Source: Bacteroidia bacterium (GTDB lineage: Bacteria > Bacteroidota > Bacteroidia > 2-12-FULL-35-15). Taken from it: DNA of 64,000 bases. The notes beneath the pieces are model-generated. The model made no database searches. It saw only the letters and a program-made list of their open reading frames with translations, and was not told the origin of the DNA. A program made the position numbers and the translations under genes. Within the stretch, counting starts at the first letter, position 1. The number at the start of each line of letters is the position of its first letter. Positions 40,675 through 51,084 of this stretch are shown here, piece after piece. Where the stretch lies: positions 1 through 64,000 of the forward strand of contig JAGVJJ010000089.1 of NCBI GenBank assembly GCA_020051175.1, written 5' to 3'.

Positions 40675-40718
40675 CGTTCCTTTTAAAAATATCAAGAAAT
40701 TAAACAACCACACCTAGA

Positions 40719-43700
40719 ATGTTAGATTTTATCACGCAAAAGATCTCAAAAATTTTTGGAACCAAATCTGAGAGGGATCTAAAAGAAATTGAGCCCATTG
40801 TTAGCAAAATATTAACGGAGTATGCCAAACTGGCTGCGTTGAGTAATGATGAATTGAGGGCTAAAACAGCGGATTTTAAAAAGCGTATAGCGGCATCTTC
40901 TTCAACAGAACAAAACCGTGTAAATGAAATCCGTACGAAGGTTGATAATGAGGCCACTTTATCTATAGAAGATAAGGAAGCACTTTACCAGGAGATTGAT
41001 GCCCTTGAGAAGGAAATCTATGAAAAGAATAAAAAAGTTATTGATGAGATACTGCCTGAAGCTTTTGCCGTAGTGAAAGAAACTGCAAGGCGTTTTAAGG
41101 AAAACAAAACTATTGAAGTTACTGCCACGGATATGGACCGTGATTTGGCAGCCAGCCGCGACTCCATTCAGATTCAAGGGAATAAAGCAATCTGGAGCAA
41201 CAGCTGGACGGCTGCAGGGAGCACGGTGACATGGGACATGGTGCATTATGATGTTCAGCTGATTGGTGGTATTGTTCTTCACCAGGGTAAGATTGCGGAA
41301 ATGAGCACGGGTGAAGGAAAAACACTTGTAGGCACGCTACCGGTTTATCTGAATGCATTGTCGGGGCATGGGGTGCATGTGGTTACTGTTAACAATTACC
41401 TTGCAAAACGTGACTCGGAGTGGAACGGACCCCTGTTTGAGTTTCATGGGTTAAGGGTGGACTGTATCGATAAGCACGAGCCAAACTCGGAGGAGCGCAG
41501 GCAGGCTTATCTTGCGGATATAACCTTTGGTACCAATAATGAATTTGGTTTTGACTATCTGCGCGATAACATGGCACGCAGCCCGGAAGACCTTGTACAA
41601 CGCAAACACAATTATGCCATTGTGGATGAGGTGGATAGTGTATTAATTGACGATGCCCGTACTCCTTTGATTATCTCAGGACCAACACCAAAAGGTGATA
41701 ACCAGGAGTTTGCTGTATTAAAACCACGTATAGAAAAAATAGTAAATGCCCAGCGAAGCTATATAAACACTGCTATTGCAGAGGCAAAACGTTTGCTGGC
41801 CGAAGGAAACGAGAAGGAGGGCGGACTTGCCTTACTTAGAGCTCACAGGGGCTTACCGAGAAACAAAGCGATTATTAAGTACCTGAGCGAGACGGGTGTG
41901 CGTGCTATTTTGCAAAAAACAGAAAATTTTTATTTGCAGGATCAATCGCGCGAGATGCACAAGGTGGATGCCGAGCTGTTTTTTGTGATTGATGAAAAGC
42001 ACAATTCTATTGAATTAACAGAGAAAGGGCTTGAGCTGATTGCGACATCATCAGAGGATACCAGTTTCTTTGTGTTGCCGGATGTAGGTTCGGAGATAGC
42101 AGCAATTGAAAAATCGCTGATGTCAACAGAAGATAAGTTGAAACGAAAAGAAGAGCTTATTCGCGACTTTTCAGTAAAATCGGAGCGTGTGCATACTATT
42201 ACCCAGTTGTTGAAAGCATATACACTTTTTGAAAAAGATGTGGAATATGTGATCATGGATGGTAAAGTGAAAATTGTAGATGAGCAAACTGGCCGTATCA
42301 TGGAAGGCCGCAGGTACTCTGATGGTTTGCACCAGGCAATTGAGGCGAAAGAAAATGTGAAGGTAGAGGCCGCAACTCAAACCTATGCTACTGTTACCTT
42401 GCAGAACTATTTCCGGATGTATTCCAAACTTGCAGGTATGACGGGTACTGCAGAAACAGAGGCTGGGGAATTCTGGGATATTTATAAACTGGATGTGGTA
42501 TCTATTCCGACCAATAAGCCTATTCAACGTAAAGACCACGAGGACTTGGTATATAAGACCAAACGTGAAAAATACAATGCTGCTATTGATGAGATAGTGA
42601 AATGCGTAGAGGCAGGCAGGCCAGTACTTGTAGGTACTACATCCGTTGAGATTTCCGAATTGCTGAGCAGGATGTTGAAATTACGTGGAATAAAGCACAA
42701 TGTATTAAATGCGAAGATGCACCAACGTGAGGCTGAAATTGTACAGCAAGCCGGGTTAGCCGGAACTGTTACTATTGCGACCAATATGGCGGGCCGTGGT
42801 ACGGATATCAAACTTGGGCCTGGTGTGAAAGAAGCCGGTGGCCTGGCCATTATAGGTACTGAGCGCCATGAATCGAGGCGTGTTGACAGGCAGTTGCGTG
42901 GACGTGCCGGCCGTCAGGGTGATCCGGGATCATCGCAGTTTTTTGCTTCGTTAGAAGATGATTTAATGCGTTTGTTTGGTTCGGAGCGTATTGCCAAACT
43001 GATGGACAGGATGGGTATTGAAGAGGGAGAAGTGATTCAGCACTCCATGATCACCAAATCCATTGAGCGAGCGCAAAAGAAAGTGGAAGAGAATAACTTC
43101 GGTATACGTAAGCGTTTGATTGAGTATGATGATGTCATGAACTCCCAGCGTGAGGTGATTTATAAAAAGAGGAGACATGCCTTGTTTGGCGAACGTTTGT
43201 CGGTAGATATTGCCAACTCCATTTACGATACGTGCGAAGCGATAGTGAATGAATACCATGATTTAAAGGACTATGAGAACTTTAATATGGAGGTGCTACG
43301 TGTATTGGCAACAGAGCCTCCTGTAACCGAAGAGGAGTTTAAAAAAATGAATGCCGCTCAGGTAATTAATGCTTTGTATGCAAAAGCCGAGGAAAATTAC
43401 CTGAAGAAAAATGATTTAATTGCAACAAAGGCATTTCCGATTATCAAGAATGTGTATTTGGATCAATCTAATACATATGAAAATATGGTAACACCATTGT
43501 CGGATGGGATAAAAACACTCCAGGTAGTTGTGAACCTAAAGCGTGCATTTGATACCAATGGTCGTGAGCTTGTGTTAGGTCTTGAAAAAGGAACAACACT
43601 TACCATGATTGATGATGCCTGGAAAGAGCATTTGCGTGAGATGGATGAGCTGAAACAATCCGTTCAGAACGCTGTTTATGAGCAGAAGGATCCTTTGTTG

Positions 43701-44012
43701 GTTTATAAGTTTGAATCGTTTGAGTTGTTTAAACGCATGGTAACGGATGTAAATAAGGAAGTAGTTTCTTTCCTGATGCGTGCGAATCTTCCAAGTGAAA
43801 CCCATAATGCGGTGCAGCAGGCCCGTGTGCAGGCTCCACGTAAAGAGCAGCAGGTCCAGGTGCAGACCAGTCGCAGTGAGCGTACTGAAGCTGCCGGGGA
43901 TGAACAACCGAGGCCTAAAGCGCAGCCGGTAAGAGTGGAGCAGAAAATAGGACGTAATGATGCCTGCCCGTGTGGTAGCGGTAAGAAATACAAGAACTGT
44001 CACGGACAGTAA
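40719..44012 (+). CDS. secA: Preprotein translocase ATPase SecA
   Basis: A 1097-aa motor protein that pushes unfolded preproteins through SecYEG, including the many signal-peptide proteins in this window. Walker A is in [14 protein letters not shown], Walker B in [14 protein letters not shown], the helicase motif in [13 protein letters not shown] and the arginine-finger region in [16 protein letters not shown]. The C-terminus is a zinc-binding [14 protein letters not shown]. It is about 200 residues longer than the E. coli protein. Extra sequence around residues 340-450 (for example [18 protein letters not shown]) lies within the preprotein cross-linking region, as known for Bacteroidota SecA. 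Single gene with a terminator behind it. Confidence 0.97.
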   Translation: MLDFITQKISKIFGTKSERDLKEIEPIVSKILTEYAKLAALSNDELRAKTADFKKRIAASSSTEQNRVNEIRTKVDNEATLSIEDKEALYQEIDALEKEIYEKNKKVIDEILPEAFAVVKETARRFKENKTIEVTATDMDRDLAASRDSIQIQGNKAIWSNSWTAAGSTVTWDMVHYDVQLIGGIVLHQGKIAEMSTGEGKTLVGTLPVYLNALSGHGVHVVTVNNYLAKRDSEWNGPLFEFHGLRVDCIDKHEPNSEERRQAYLADITFGTNNEFGFDYLRDNMARSPEDLVQRKHNYAIVDEVDSVLIDDARTPLIISGPTPKGDNQEFAVLKPRIEKIVNAQRSYINTAIAEAKRLLAEGNEKEGGLALLRAHRGLPRNKAIIKYLSETGVRAILQKTENFYLQDQSREMHKVDAELFFVIDEKHNSIELTEKGLELIATSSEDTSFFVLPDVGSEIAAIEKSLMSTEDKLKRKEELIRDFSVKSERVHTITQLLKAYTLFEKDVEYVIMDGKVKIVDEQTGRIMEGRRYSDGLHQAIEAKENVKVEAATQTYATVTLQNYFRMYSKLAGMTGTAETEAGEFWDIYKLDVVSIPTNKPIQRKDHEDLVYKTKREKYNAAIDEIVKCVEAGRPVLVGTTSVEISELLSRMLKLRGIKHNVLNAKMHQREAEIVQQAGLAGTVTIATNMAGRGTDIKLGPGVKEAGGLAIIGTERHESRRVDRQLRGRAGRQGDPGSSQFFASLEDDLMRLFGSERIAKLMDRMGIEEGEVIQHSMITKSIERAQKKVEENNFGIRKRLIEYDDVMNSQREVIYKKRRHALFGERLSVDIANSIYDTCEAIVNEYHDLKDYENFNMEVLRVLATEPPVTEEEFKKMNAAQVINALYAKAEENYLKKNDLIATKAFPIIKNVYLDQSNTYENMVTPLSDGIKTLQVVVNLKRAFDTNGRELVLGLEKGTTLTMIDDAWKEHLREMDELKQSVQNAVYEQKDPLLVYKFESFELFKRMVTDVNKEVVSFLMRANLPSETHNAVQQARVQAPRKEQQVQVQTSRSERTEAAGDEQPRPKAQPVRVEQKIGRNDACPCGSGKKYKNCHGQ

Positions 44013-44033
44013 GATTGTGACAGCTTTTTAATG

Positions 44034-44067
44034 ATGCCCCGTTCTTACTTGAGAATGGGGCATTTTT
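44034..44067 (+). terminator. Intrinsic terminator after secA
   Basis: ATGCCCC (44034-44040) pairs with GGGGCAT (44057-44063), and an inner stem with two G-T pairs closes on ACTT. TTTTT follows. Confidence 0.85.
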
Positions 44068-44094
44068 AATTTTAGATGTTTAATATATATTAGC

Positions 44095-45903
44095 TTGGAA
44101 AAATCCGAACACATACAAAATATTATTCGCGCTTTACCTGATAATCCTGGTGTTTACCAGTATTATGATGCAGAGCAGCGAATCATTTATGTAGGTAAGG
44201 CCAAGAATTTAAAGAAGCGGGTTGCTTCTTATTTCAATAAAGACCAGTATGAAAATGGCAAGACACAGGTATTGGTTCGTAAAATAGCGGATATAAAATA
44301 CATTGTTGTTGACAGCGAAATGGATGCGCTGCTATTGGAAAACAACCTGATAAAAAAATACCAGCCGCGCTATAATGTATTGTTAAAGGATGACAAGACC
44401 TATCCCTGGATATGCATTACCAATGAGCCTTTCCCGCGTGTTTTTAGTACGCGTACAATGGTAAAGGATGGTTCCTTGTATTTTGGGCCATATACGTCTG
44501 TTAAGGTAATGAATACGGTGCTGGACCTGATAAAAAAGCTGTATAAATTACGCAATTGTAACTTAAAGCTTACTGAAGAAAATATTCAGGCAAATAAATT
44601 TAAAGTGTGCCTTGAGTTCCATATTGGCAACTGCAAGGCGCCTTGTGTAGCAAGGGAAAGCGAGGCGGAATACAATCAAACCATTGCTGAAATAAAAGAA
44701 ATTGTTAAGGGTAATATTGCTTCTGTGGCAAGGCATTTGAAGACACTTTTGCAGCAAAGTGTTGAGAAGCTGGAGTTTGAGAAGGCGCAGCTTATAAAGG
44801 AAAAGATTGATTTGCTGGAAAAGTTTCAGAGTAAATCTACTGTTGTTAGTCCATCCATTCATAATGTAGATGTGTTTTCAATTATTTCTGACGAGAAAGC
44901 AGGTTTTGTAAATTTTCTGAAGGTGGCGAATGGTGCAATTATACAAGGGCATACAATTGAGTTAAAAAAGAAGTTAGATGAAAGCGATGAAGAGCTGTTG
45001 ACGCTTGCGATTGCCGAGTTGCGCGAGCGCTTTCACAGCGACTCAAAGGAAGTAATCGTACCGTTTGAAATAGAAACCGAGTTTCCCGGCATTGAATTTT
45101 TTGTTCCGCAACGTGGTGATAAGAAGCATTTGCTGGAATTGTCGAGCCGGAATGCGGATTATTACCGCAGGGAAAAGATTAAGCAGGAAAGCCTTGTTGA
45201 TCCAGAACGCCATACAAAACGAATCCTGGAGCAGATGAAAAAGGATTTGCACCTGAGTGATGAGCCCCGTCATATTGAATGCTTTGATAACTCCAACTTT
45301 CAGGGTGCTTACCCTGTTGCGGCCATGACGGTTTTTAAAGATACAAAGCCAAGTAAAAAAGATTACCGGCATTTCAATATAAAAACTGTTGAGGGACCTG
45401 ATGACTTTGCATCTATGGAGGAGATTATATACAGGCGTTACAGGCGTGTGTTGGATGAGCAGCAAAGTATGCCACAGCTAATCGTAATTGACGGTGGTAA
45501 GGGACAATTAAGCGCTGCTATGGAAAGTCTTGAAAAGTTGGGATTAAGAGGTAAGGTGGGTGTTATTGGAATTGCTAAACGTCTGGAAGAGATTTATTTT
45601 CCTGGGGATTCTATTCCTATTTATCTTGATAAGAGGAGCGAAACGCTTAAGATTATTCAGCAGATAAGGGATGAAGCGCATCGCTTTGGGATTACACATC
45701 ACCGGAGCAGGAGAGATAAGGGAACACTAAAGACAGAGCTTACGGATATAAAAGGGATAAGCAACACTACCGCTCAAAAGCTATTGTCGCATTTTAAATC
45801 TGTGAAAAAAATAAAAGAAGCGGAGAGAGCTGAACTTGTCCAGATTGTAGGTGAATCCAAAGGTGGACTGGTTTACGAATATTTTCATAAGGGCAACGCA
45901 TAA
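44095..45903 (+). CDS. uvrC: Excinuclease ABC subunit C (TTG start)
   Basis: A 602-aa nucleotide-excision-repair nuclease. Domains: GIY-YIG nuclease (about 14-95, NPGVYQYYDAEQRIIYVGKA); the Cys region near 180; UVR helix pair (about 205-245) for UvrB contact; RNase H-like endonuclease domain (about 365-520, HIECFDNSNFQG, VIDGGKGQ); and a C-terminal HhH region (about 540-600). The start is the TTG at 44095. It places the family N-terminus correctly, no in-frame ATG or GTG start fits between it and the upstream terminator, and the next in-frame ATG falls inside the nuclease. The stop is 6 bp from the convergent membrane gene. Confidence 0.95.
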   Translation: MEKSEHIQNIIRALPDNPGVYQYYDAEQRIIYVGKAKNLKKRVASYFNKDQYENGKTQVLVRKIADIKYIVVDSEMDALLLENNLIKKYQPRYNVLLKDDKTYPWICITNEPFPRVFSTRTMVKDGSLYFGPYTSVKVMNTVLDLIKKLYKLRNCNLKLTEENIQANKFKVCLEFHIGNCKAPCVARESEAEYNQTIAEIKEIVKGNIASVARHLKTLLQQSVEKLEFEKAQLIKEKIDLLEKFQSKSTVVSPSIHNVDVFSIISDEKAGFVNFLKVANGAIIQGHTIELKKKLDESDEELLTLAIAELRERFHSDSKEVIVPFEIETEFPGIEFFVPQRGDKKHLLELSSRNADYYRREKIKQESLVDPERHTKRILEQMKKDLHLSDEPRHIECFDNSNFQGAYPVAAMTVFKDTKPSKKDYRHFNIKTVEGPDDFASMEEIIYRRYRRVLDEQQSMPQLIVIDGGKGQLSAAMESLEKLGLRGKVGVIGIAKRLEEIYFPGDSIPIYLDKRSETLKIIQQIRDEAHRFGITHHRSRRDKGTLKTELTDIKGISNTTAQKLLSHFKSVKKIKEAERAELVQIVGESKGGLVYEYFHKGNA

Positions 45904-45909
45904 TTCGTT

Positions 45910-47910
45910 TCAATTATAGATGACAATGTCAAAATCATCGCAATACACTTTTTCAGAGGCCCTGTTCCAAAAATAGAGTTTTAATTCATCCTCCGCAGCT
46001 AAGCTGGGAAGTACGAACTGTGTTTCCATCTTTTCCCATTTGTTTTCGTGTTTTATTTGCCTGTTCAGATCAAAGCTCTGATAGAACTTGGTTTCTGTTT
46101 GTGTAGCAACGCTTGCGATCAGCTGTAGTTGTTTTATGGGTTCATTGGAACGCATATGAGCTGTAATTAGAATTTTTAGGTTTTGATTTTTTTTGAGCTC
46201 ATTGCCTTTGATGCTAAATACCGATTGGTACTCGATTTCCGGCTTCAGTATGGCCGCATTCTGTCGGGAATAGGATACTTCATTTGTTTTATTTCCAAAG
46301 TGTTTTAAATGCTCATCTGTTATTTCTGAATCGAAATCTATACAATTGCTGTAAAGTGAGTTCGTGGAATCTACTCCCAAGAAGGCCTTTAATGATTTTG
46401 GTTTAAAAGATGCACTTTGTTTGTAGAGTGAAATTTTACCGTTGCCCCCAACCCGTTCAAGCAATGATTTAAGTACAGGGTAATAATATATAACATCCGA
46501 AACCAAAAAAATGTCCTGTATTGCAACATAATCCCAGTCAAAGCGGAATAAGGGGAATACTGGATTGTCGCGATTGGTTTGATATACAGTATAGCCTTTT
46601 CTCTTCATTAATATCAATGGTATGTTGGTGGAATAAGACTCAATAACTAATATTTTAGAATCTTTCGGGATACCCGCAGAATCAAGATATTTGTCGAAGC
46701 CTGTATAGTTTACCCGCGATTGCTCCACCCTGTCCCATTCGTTTACAGTATACCTTGCTTCCTGAACTTGTTTGCCAGAAACAAAAGCAAGGATAATCAT
46801 AAGAACGAAGAATAAACCTATTGTTCTTTGCTTTCCCGTTGTAATGTTCATTTCATTTGTTGCAACAGCAATCAGAAGTACAATGGGTACAAAAAGAGAG
46901 TCTAAAAAATAATAATCGTGATCGTAGTATTGGCGCATCATTAGACCGAAATAGCACAATGTTCCAGAGAAAATAAGGAATAATTGGAGCCAGTACTTTT
47001 TGTGATCTTCTGCAATTGTCCTGCGTTTTAGTGCATTGTAAATAAAGTAAGCAAATACGATAATCAGCATAATGTAGTGCGCTCCTGTAAAGTACTGAAG
47101 CTTCCAGGTGCGATATATTTCGTGTACAATGGCCTGAAACTCATCCCAGCTACGCGCGGGTAAAAACGAATCTAGAAAAGCATTGCCATATATTTTGCTC
47201 AGGTATACATTGTACCTGTAATAGGAGAAAAAAACAATAATAGACAGTGTAAATGCTGTTATAGCTGACCATTCTGTTTTCCGGCTTTTGAACATACTCC
47301 ACATCTCCTGCAGTAGAGCCGCAAACAGAAATATAAAAAATGGCCTTCTTACCAATGCGGCCAGAAGGAAAAACAAAACCGCCAAATACAATTGTTTTTT
47401 TCGGTTATCATTTTTGAAACTGAAGTAATGGAAGTAAGCGATAAACGTAAAAGCAATAGCTGGAACACTAGGTAAAAAGCCCGATTGGTAATAAATATAA
47501 ACGGGTGAAAGAAATGCAAACAATGTTACAAGCCAGGATTTAATTTCAGAGCCGGTAATTTTTTTTGCAAGTGAATAGAGGAACAATAATCCTGCGATAC
47601 TTATAAATAAAGTGTACGTTCTGTATATGACAGGGGATGCGCTTCCCGTTGCTTTCATTATCAGTGCAACAATATATTCGTTGATGGGAAAATCTGTAGG
47701 TGTTATTCCATCAATCGTTTGCAGGTTAAACGTACATGGGTGAAAAAAATCAAAGCCGTTTTCCAGAAAACAGAGTGCCAGCGCGTAATGCTCGCTCTGT
47801 GTCCAGGCATGCATGAATACCGGAAACAGGCCAATTGTATTGTAGTACAGAACAGTACTCAATAAAAACAGGCAGATAATTAAAGCGCTGGCCGAAACTC
47901 TGTTTTTCAA
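45910..47910 (-). CDS. GT-C type membrane glycosyltransferase-like protein
   Basis: A 666-aa protein with about 11 hydrophobic helices in residues 1-400 and a C-terminal extracytoplasmic domain (about 400-666). Its first loop after TM1 contains AWTQSEHYALALCFLENGFD, where polyprenyl-phosphate-dependent PMT/ArnT-like enzymes carry an acidic catalytic residue. It ends in a beta-rich region (KLYFWNRASEKVYCDDFDIV) similar to the end of the neighbouring protein, suggesting shared ancestry of the soluble domain. Probably transfers a lipid-linked sugar outside the inner membrane. It follows the next listed gene by 13 bp on the same strand. Confidence 0.7.
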   Translation of the reverse strand: MKNRVSASALIICLFLLSTVLYYNTIGLFPVFMHAWTQSEHYALALCFLENGFDFFHPCTFNLQTIDGITPTDFPINEYIVALIMKATGSASPVIYRTYTLFISIAGLLFLYSLAKKITGSEIKSWLVTLFAFLSPVYIYYQSGFLPSVPAIAFTFIAYFHYFSFKNDNRKKQLYLAVLFFLLAALVRRPFFIFLFAALLQEMWSMFKSRKTEWSAITAFTLSIIVFFSYYRYNVYLSKIYGNAFLDSFLPARSWDEFQAIVHEIYRTWKLQYFTGAHYIMLIIVFAYFIYNALKRRTIAEDHKKYWLQLFLIFSGTLCYFGLMMRQYYDHDYYFLDSLFVPIVLLIAVATNEMNITTGKQRTIGLFFVLMIILAFVSGKQVQEARYTVNEWDRVEQSRVNYTGFDKYLDSAGIPKDSKILVIESYSTNIPLILMKRKGYTVYQTNRDNPVFPLFRFDWDYVAIQDIFLVSDVIYYYPVLKSLLERVGGNGKISLYKQSASFKPKSLKAFLGVDSTNSLYSNCIDFDSEITDEHLKHFGNKTNEVSYSRQNAAILKPEIEYQSVFSIKGNELKKNQNLKILITAHMRSNEPIKQLQLIASVATQTETKFYQSFDLNRQIKHENKWEKMETQFVLPSLAAEDELKLYFWNRASEKVYCDDFDIVIYN

Positions 47911-47923
47911 ATTGAAAAAGTAT

Positions 47924-49981
47924 TTACTGTTTATTACTATCTTTTTCTTCTACTATCCTCAATTCAAAGTCATCAATGTAAAAGGTCGCTTTCCCGGGAT
48001 TCCAAAGATATATTTTAATCTTGTCGGTTGGTGAGTGTATTTGGGGGAGCTCAATGGCAGTCCTGATATTTGTCCATTTCTGTGCTGTATGTTCCTTTAT
48101 TTCAGACAGGCACCTCCAGATATAATATTTTCCTTCCGCTGTTTCAACGGATGCAACCAGCTTGGCACTTGCAGTATTGTGAGACCAAAACCAAAATGAT
48201 GTTTTAATTATCAGGTTTTGCCTTTTGCAAAAGCCTGATAGGTTGTGAATAGTTATATTACCACTGTATTCACTGGTGCTATCTACTTTTAAGGCAAGAG
48301 GTGCGGATTTAAATATTTCTGATGTGGTGTTGGCAGTGGTCCATTCTTGAACAGGGGTATCAAAATTACTCTTGTTTATATACAAATCGGTGCCATCTGT
48401 GTTGTAGAGCTCAAACGGATTCCTTACTTTGAATGCTGTGGCTATTTTGGCATTGTTGGCATAAACCGAGTAAAAATCCTTCTGATAAATATAGTCCTCC
48501 GTTCTTGTCCATCGGTAATCGGCCAGGTAATAATCTGCTTTTTCGGCCGTATCAATGATTGTAATTCTTTTACGCTCGTTGGGTTTCAGGATGTTCATAT
48601 TTAACTTTCCCGGATAATTTTCGGAAAAAATTTTTATATTTTTTCTTGTGTCTTTTTGTAGTATGTTTTCCAATAAGGGACGTGCAGCTAGCCCCCAGTA
48701 ATCAAGTTCAAATTGATTTTTATTTCCATCCCGGATAGTAATAAATTCATTAAAATATAAATGTTCGTATGGATGAATCTTAATCATATCATACAATACT
48801 TTTATAAAGCTTAAACCCAGCAAAAAGAATACGGCAATTTTTACTTTGTTGTATTTAAATAAGAATTCAATTCCGTAGCCAGCAATAAGTATAAATGCGC
48901 CATGGATGAAATAGAGGTGACGGCCAGTATCAAATACTGTACTGTTAAATGCAAATACCGCAGTAATGGGAAGGCTGAACCATGCGAGTATAATTTGTTC
49001 GTTTGTTCTTTTATGCAAAAATTTAAGTGGTTGAGTTATTATTGGCCTTAACAATACAATAACACCTATAACAAAAATTGCCGAATAGATAACCGGACGT
49101 GAACTAAATATCCAGAAGAACAAGTAGTGCCAGGGAAGTTCGGACGCTTTATAATAAACACCCCTGTACATAACCAGTCCGTCCCATGGATAGCGGCTGT
49201 TTTCTTTGAGCGCCTCTATAAAGTGGTGAATAGGATCAAGCCATAATATTGGCCAGAATAATATGATTAAGGGGCAAAGAATAAGCAGATACAATATCAG
49301 GGATTTATAATTTAAAAGTTGTTCTGTTTGGTTGAAGCGATTTAATATGAGGCTTTTGGTGTGTATTAGAATCAGCAGAAGAGGCAGCAAAATTCCTGCA
49401 ATGCGTATGTCAATTGCAATTGCTGTAAAAAAAGCAAACAGAAAGGTGTCCAAAATGCCCTGCCGTTTTATAAATATTATCATCGTGTATACACTTATTA
49501 CAAAAAAGGACAGAAAGCCAATGTCTTTGGAGTTGTAAAAGGAGTGTGAGAAAATGGCAGGGCTTAGAATGTACATCAGCGTTACGATGTACGGAATTGT
49601 TCGGTTCTTGAATAATTGTTGTGAAAGAAGGTAGAAAAAAAATGAAGAAATAAAGAAGACAAAAAAAGTAAGAAAATGTCTCATATAATAAATGTCACTG
49701 GGATCATCGAGTGAAAGAGCTTTTTCAATGAAAACAAGTATCAGTTCAAATGCAGGACCGTGATATTTATCAATTCCATTGAGGAGCGCATCTTTGTCAT
49801 CGTGAAAAATAAAGTTATAATTGGCATGGCCATTATTTTTCCATTGAGAGTTTTCATCCCAGGATAAGCCATAGTCTTTATAAATAGAGAGTCCAATTAG
49901 TAAAAATGTTAAGAAAAAAGCAGAGGTTAACAGTTGTCTCCTGTTTATTTTGAACTTTCCAATGGTGATTTCTTTTGACAT
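47924..49981 (-). CDS. GT-C type membrane glycosyltransferase-like protein
   Basis: A 685-aa protein with about 10 transmembrane helices (residues 15-400). The first loop holds DYGLSWDENSQWKNNG, with a DE pair as in GT39/GT83 enzymes, and a second loop holds FSHSFYNSKDIGFLSFF. The C-terminal part (about 540-685) is a soluble beta-rich domain ending ATFYIDDFELRIVEE, similar to the end of the downstream neighbour. It is probably a lipid-sugar-dependent glycosyltransferase. The operon reads gpsA, this gene, then the 666-aa relative. Confidence 0.75.
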   Translation of the reverse strand: MSKEITIGKFKINRRQLLTSAFFLTFLLIGLSIYKDYGLSWDENSQWKNNGHANYNFIFHDDKDALLNGIDKYHGPAFELILVFIEKALSLDDPSDIYYMRHFLTFFVFFISSFFFYLLSQQLFKNRTIPYIVTLMYILSPAIFSHSFYNSKDIGFLSFFVISVYTMIIFIKRQGILDTFLFAFFTAIAIDIRIAGILLPLLLILIHTKSLILNRFNQTEQLLNYKSLILYLLILCPLIILFWPILWLDPIHHFIEALKENSRYPWDGLVMYRGVYYKASELPWHYLFFWIFSSRPVIYSAIFVIGVIVLLRPIITQPLKFLHKRTNEQIILAWFSLPITAVFAFNSTVFDTGRHLYFIHGAFILIAGYGIEFLFKYNKVKIAVFFLLGLSFIKVLYDMIKIHPYEHLYFNEFITIRDGNKNQFELDYWGLAARPLLENILQKDTRKNIKIFSENYPGKLNMNILKPNERKRITIIDTAEKADYYLADYRWTRTEDYIYQKDFYSVYANNAKIATAFKVRNPFELYNTDGTDLYINKSNFDTPVQEWTTANTTSEIFKSAPLALKVDSTSEYSGNITIHNLSGFCKRQNLIIKTSFWFWSHNTASAKLVASVETAEGKYYIWRCLSEIKEHTAQKWTNIRTAIELPQIHSPTDKIKIYLWNPGKATFYIDDFELRIVEEKDSNKQ

Positions 49982-50038
49982 CCGGAGTACTGAAATCTTG
50001 TGAATGTGTTACCTGCTTACTTCTGAAGAATAGTTTAT

Positions 50039-51037
50039 TCAGGATAGTGTATTTGACAGAACCTTTATTTCTGTACTGGGCAATTTGTTTTCATATAATA
50101 TACTATAAACAGCTTTTGTTATGGGCATATCCACATTGAACTGTTTATTTATTTCGTAAATGCACTTTACACCATAGTATCCTTCCGCAACCATATTCAT
50201 TTCAAGTTGTGCAGACTTCACGGAATGCCCTCTGCCAATCATGCCTCCAAACGTTCGGTTGCGGCTGAACTGCGAGTAAGCCGTAACCAAAAGGTCTCCG
50301 AGATAGGCAGAGCTTTTGATATCTCTATCGATTGGGTGAACGGAATCTACAAAGCGTTTTATTTCCTGTATGGCATTTGCAATTAATACAGCCTGAAAAT
50401 TATCTCCATAACCAAGACTATGGCAAATACCACTTGCAATTGCAAAAACATTTTTAAGAACCGCAGAATATTCTGTTCCGTAGATATCATCGGAAACGGT
50501 GGTTTTAATATACCTGCAATTAAGATGAGATGCGACAAACTCAGCTAATACTACGTTTTGAGAAGCAATGGTTAAGTACGAAAGTTTTTCCATTGCTACC
50601 TCTTCAGCATGGCAGGGGCCTGTTATTACTCCGATACTATTGATTTCGATTTTGTACTCTTTGTTGAAAAACTCTCCTACTATTAGATTGTGCTCCGGTA
50701 CGATGCCTTTAATTGCAGATATGATTTTTTTATTTTTTAATGCCTCAATGCCAATTCCGGAAAGTGTGTCTTTTAAAAATGCCGATGGTACAGCCATTAC
50801 CAGCACATCGGCCCTGGATATTATTTCTTTCAGGTCAGCGCTTAAATACAGTCGATTAATATCGAATTCTACTGATGCTAAATAGTTGGGGTTGTGCCTG
50901 TGTCGTGTAATATGTTCAATTGTTTCCTGGCTGCGTATCCACCAATTTACCTGGTTGCAGTTGTTGCATAACATTTTTACAATAGCTGTGGCCCAGCTTC
51001 CTCCTCCAATTACGGCTATTTTAGGTTGAGATTCCAT
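50039..51037 (-). CDS. gpsA: NAD(P)-dependent glycerol-3-phosphate dehydrogenase
   Basis: A 332-aa enzyme that reduces dihydroxyacetone phosphate to sn-glycerol-3-phosphate for phospholipid synthesis. The N-terminal Rossmann motif is IAVIGGGSWATAIVKML. The catalytic region has KGIVPE, ITGPCHAEEV and, in the helical domain, the Lys of EYSAVLKNVFAIASGIC. Substrate-binding RNRTFG is also present (SRNRTFGGMIGRG). The length is normal. It sits between the YfhO-like gene and the two GT-C genes on the minus strand. Confidence 0.95.
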   Translation of the reverse strand: MESQPKIAVIGGGSWATAIVKMLCNNCNQVNWWIRSQETIEHITRHRHNPNYLASVEFDINRLYLSADLKEIISRADVLVMAVPSAFLKDTLSGIGIEALKNKKIISAIKGIVPEHNLIVGEFFNKEYKIEINSIGVITGPCHAEEVAMEKLSYLTIASQNVVLAEFVASHLNCRYIKTTVSDDIYGTEYSAVLKNVFAIASGICHSLGYGDNFQAVLIANAIQEIKRFVDSVHPIDRDIKSSAYLGDLLVTAYSQFSRNRTFGGMIGRGHSVKSAQLEMNMVAEGYYGVKCIYEINKQFNVDMPITKAVYSILYENKLPSTEIKVLSNTLS

Positions 51038-51084
51038 TTTTTTGAATGCGTTATAATCGAATGCAAATTAAATAATTGTGTTAT

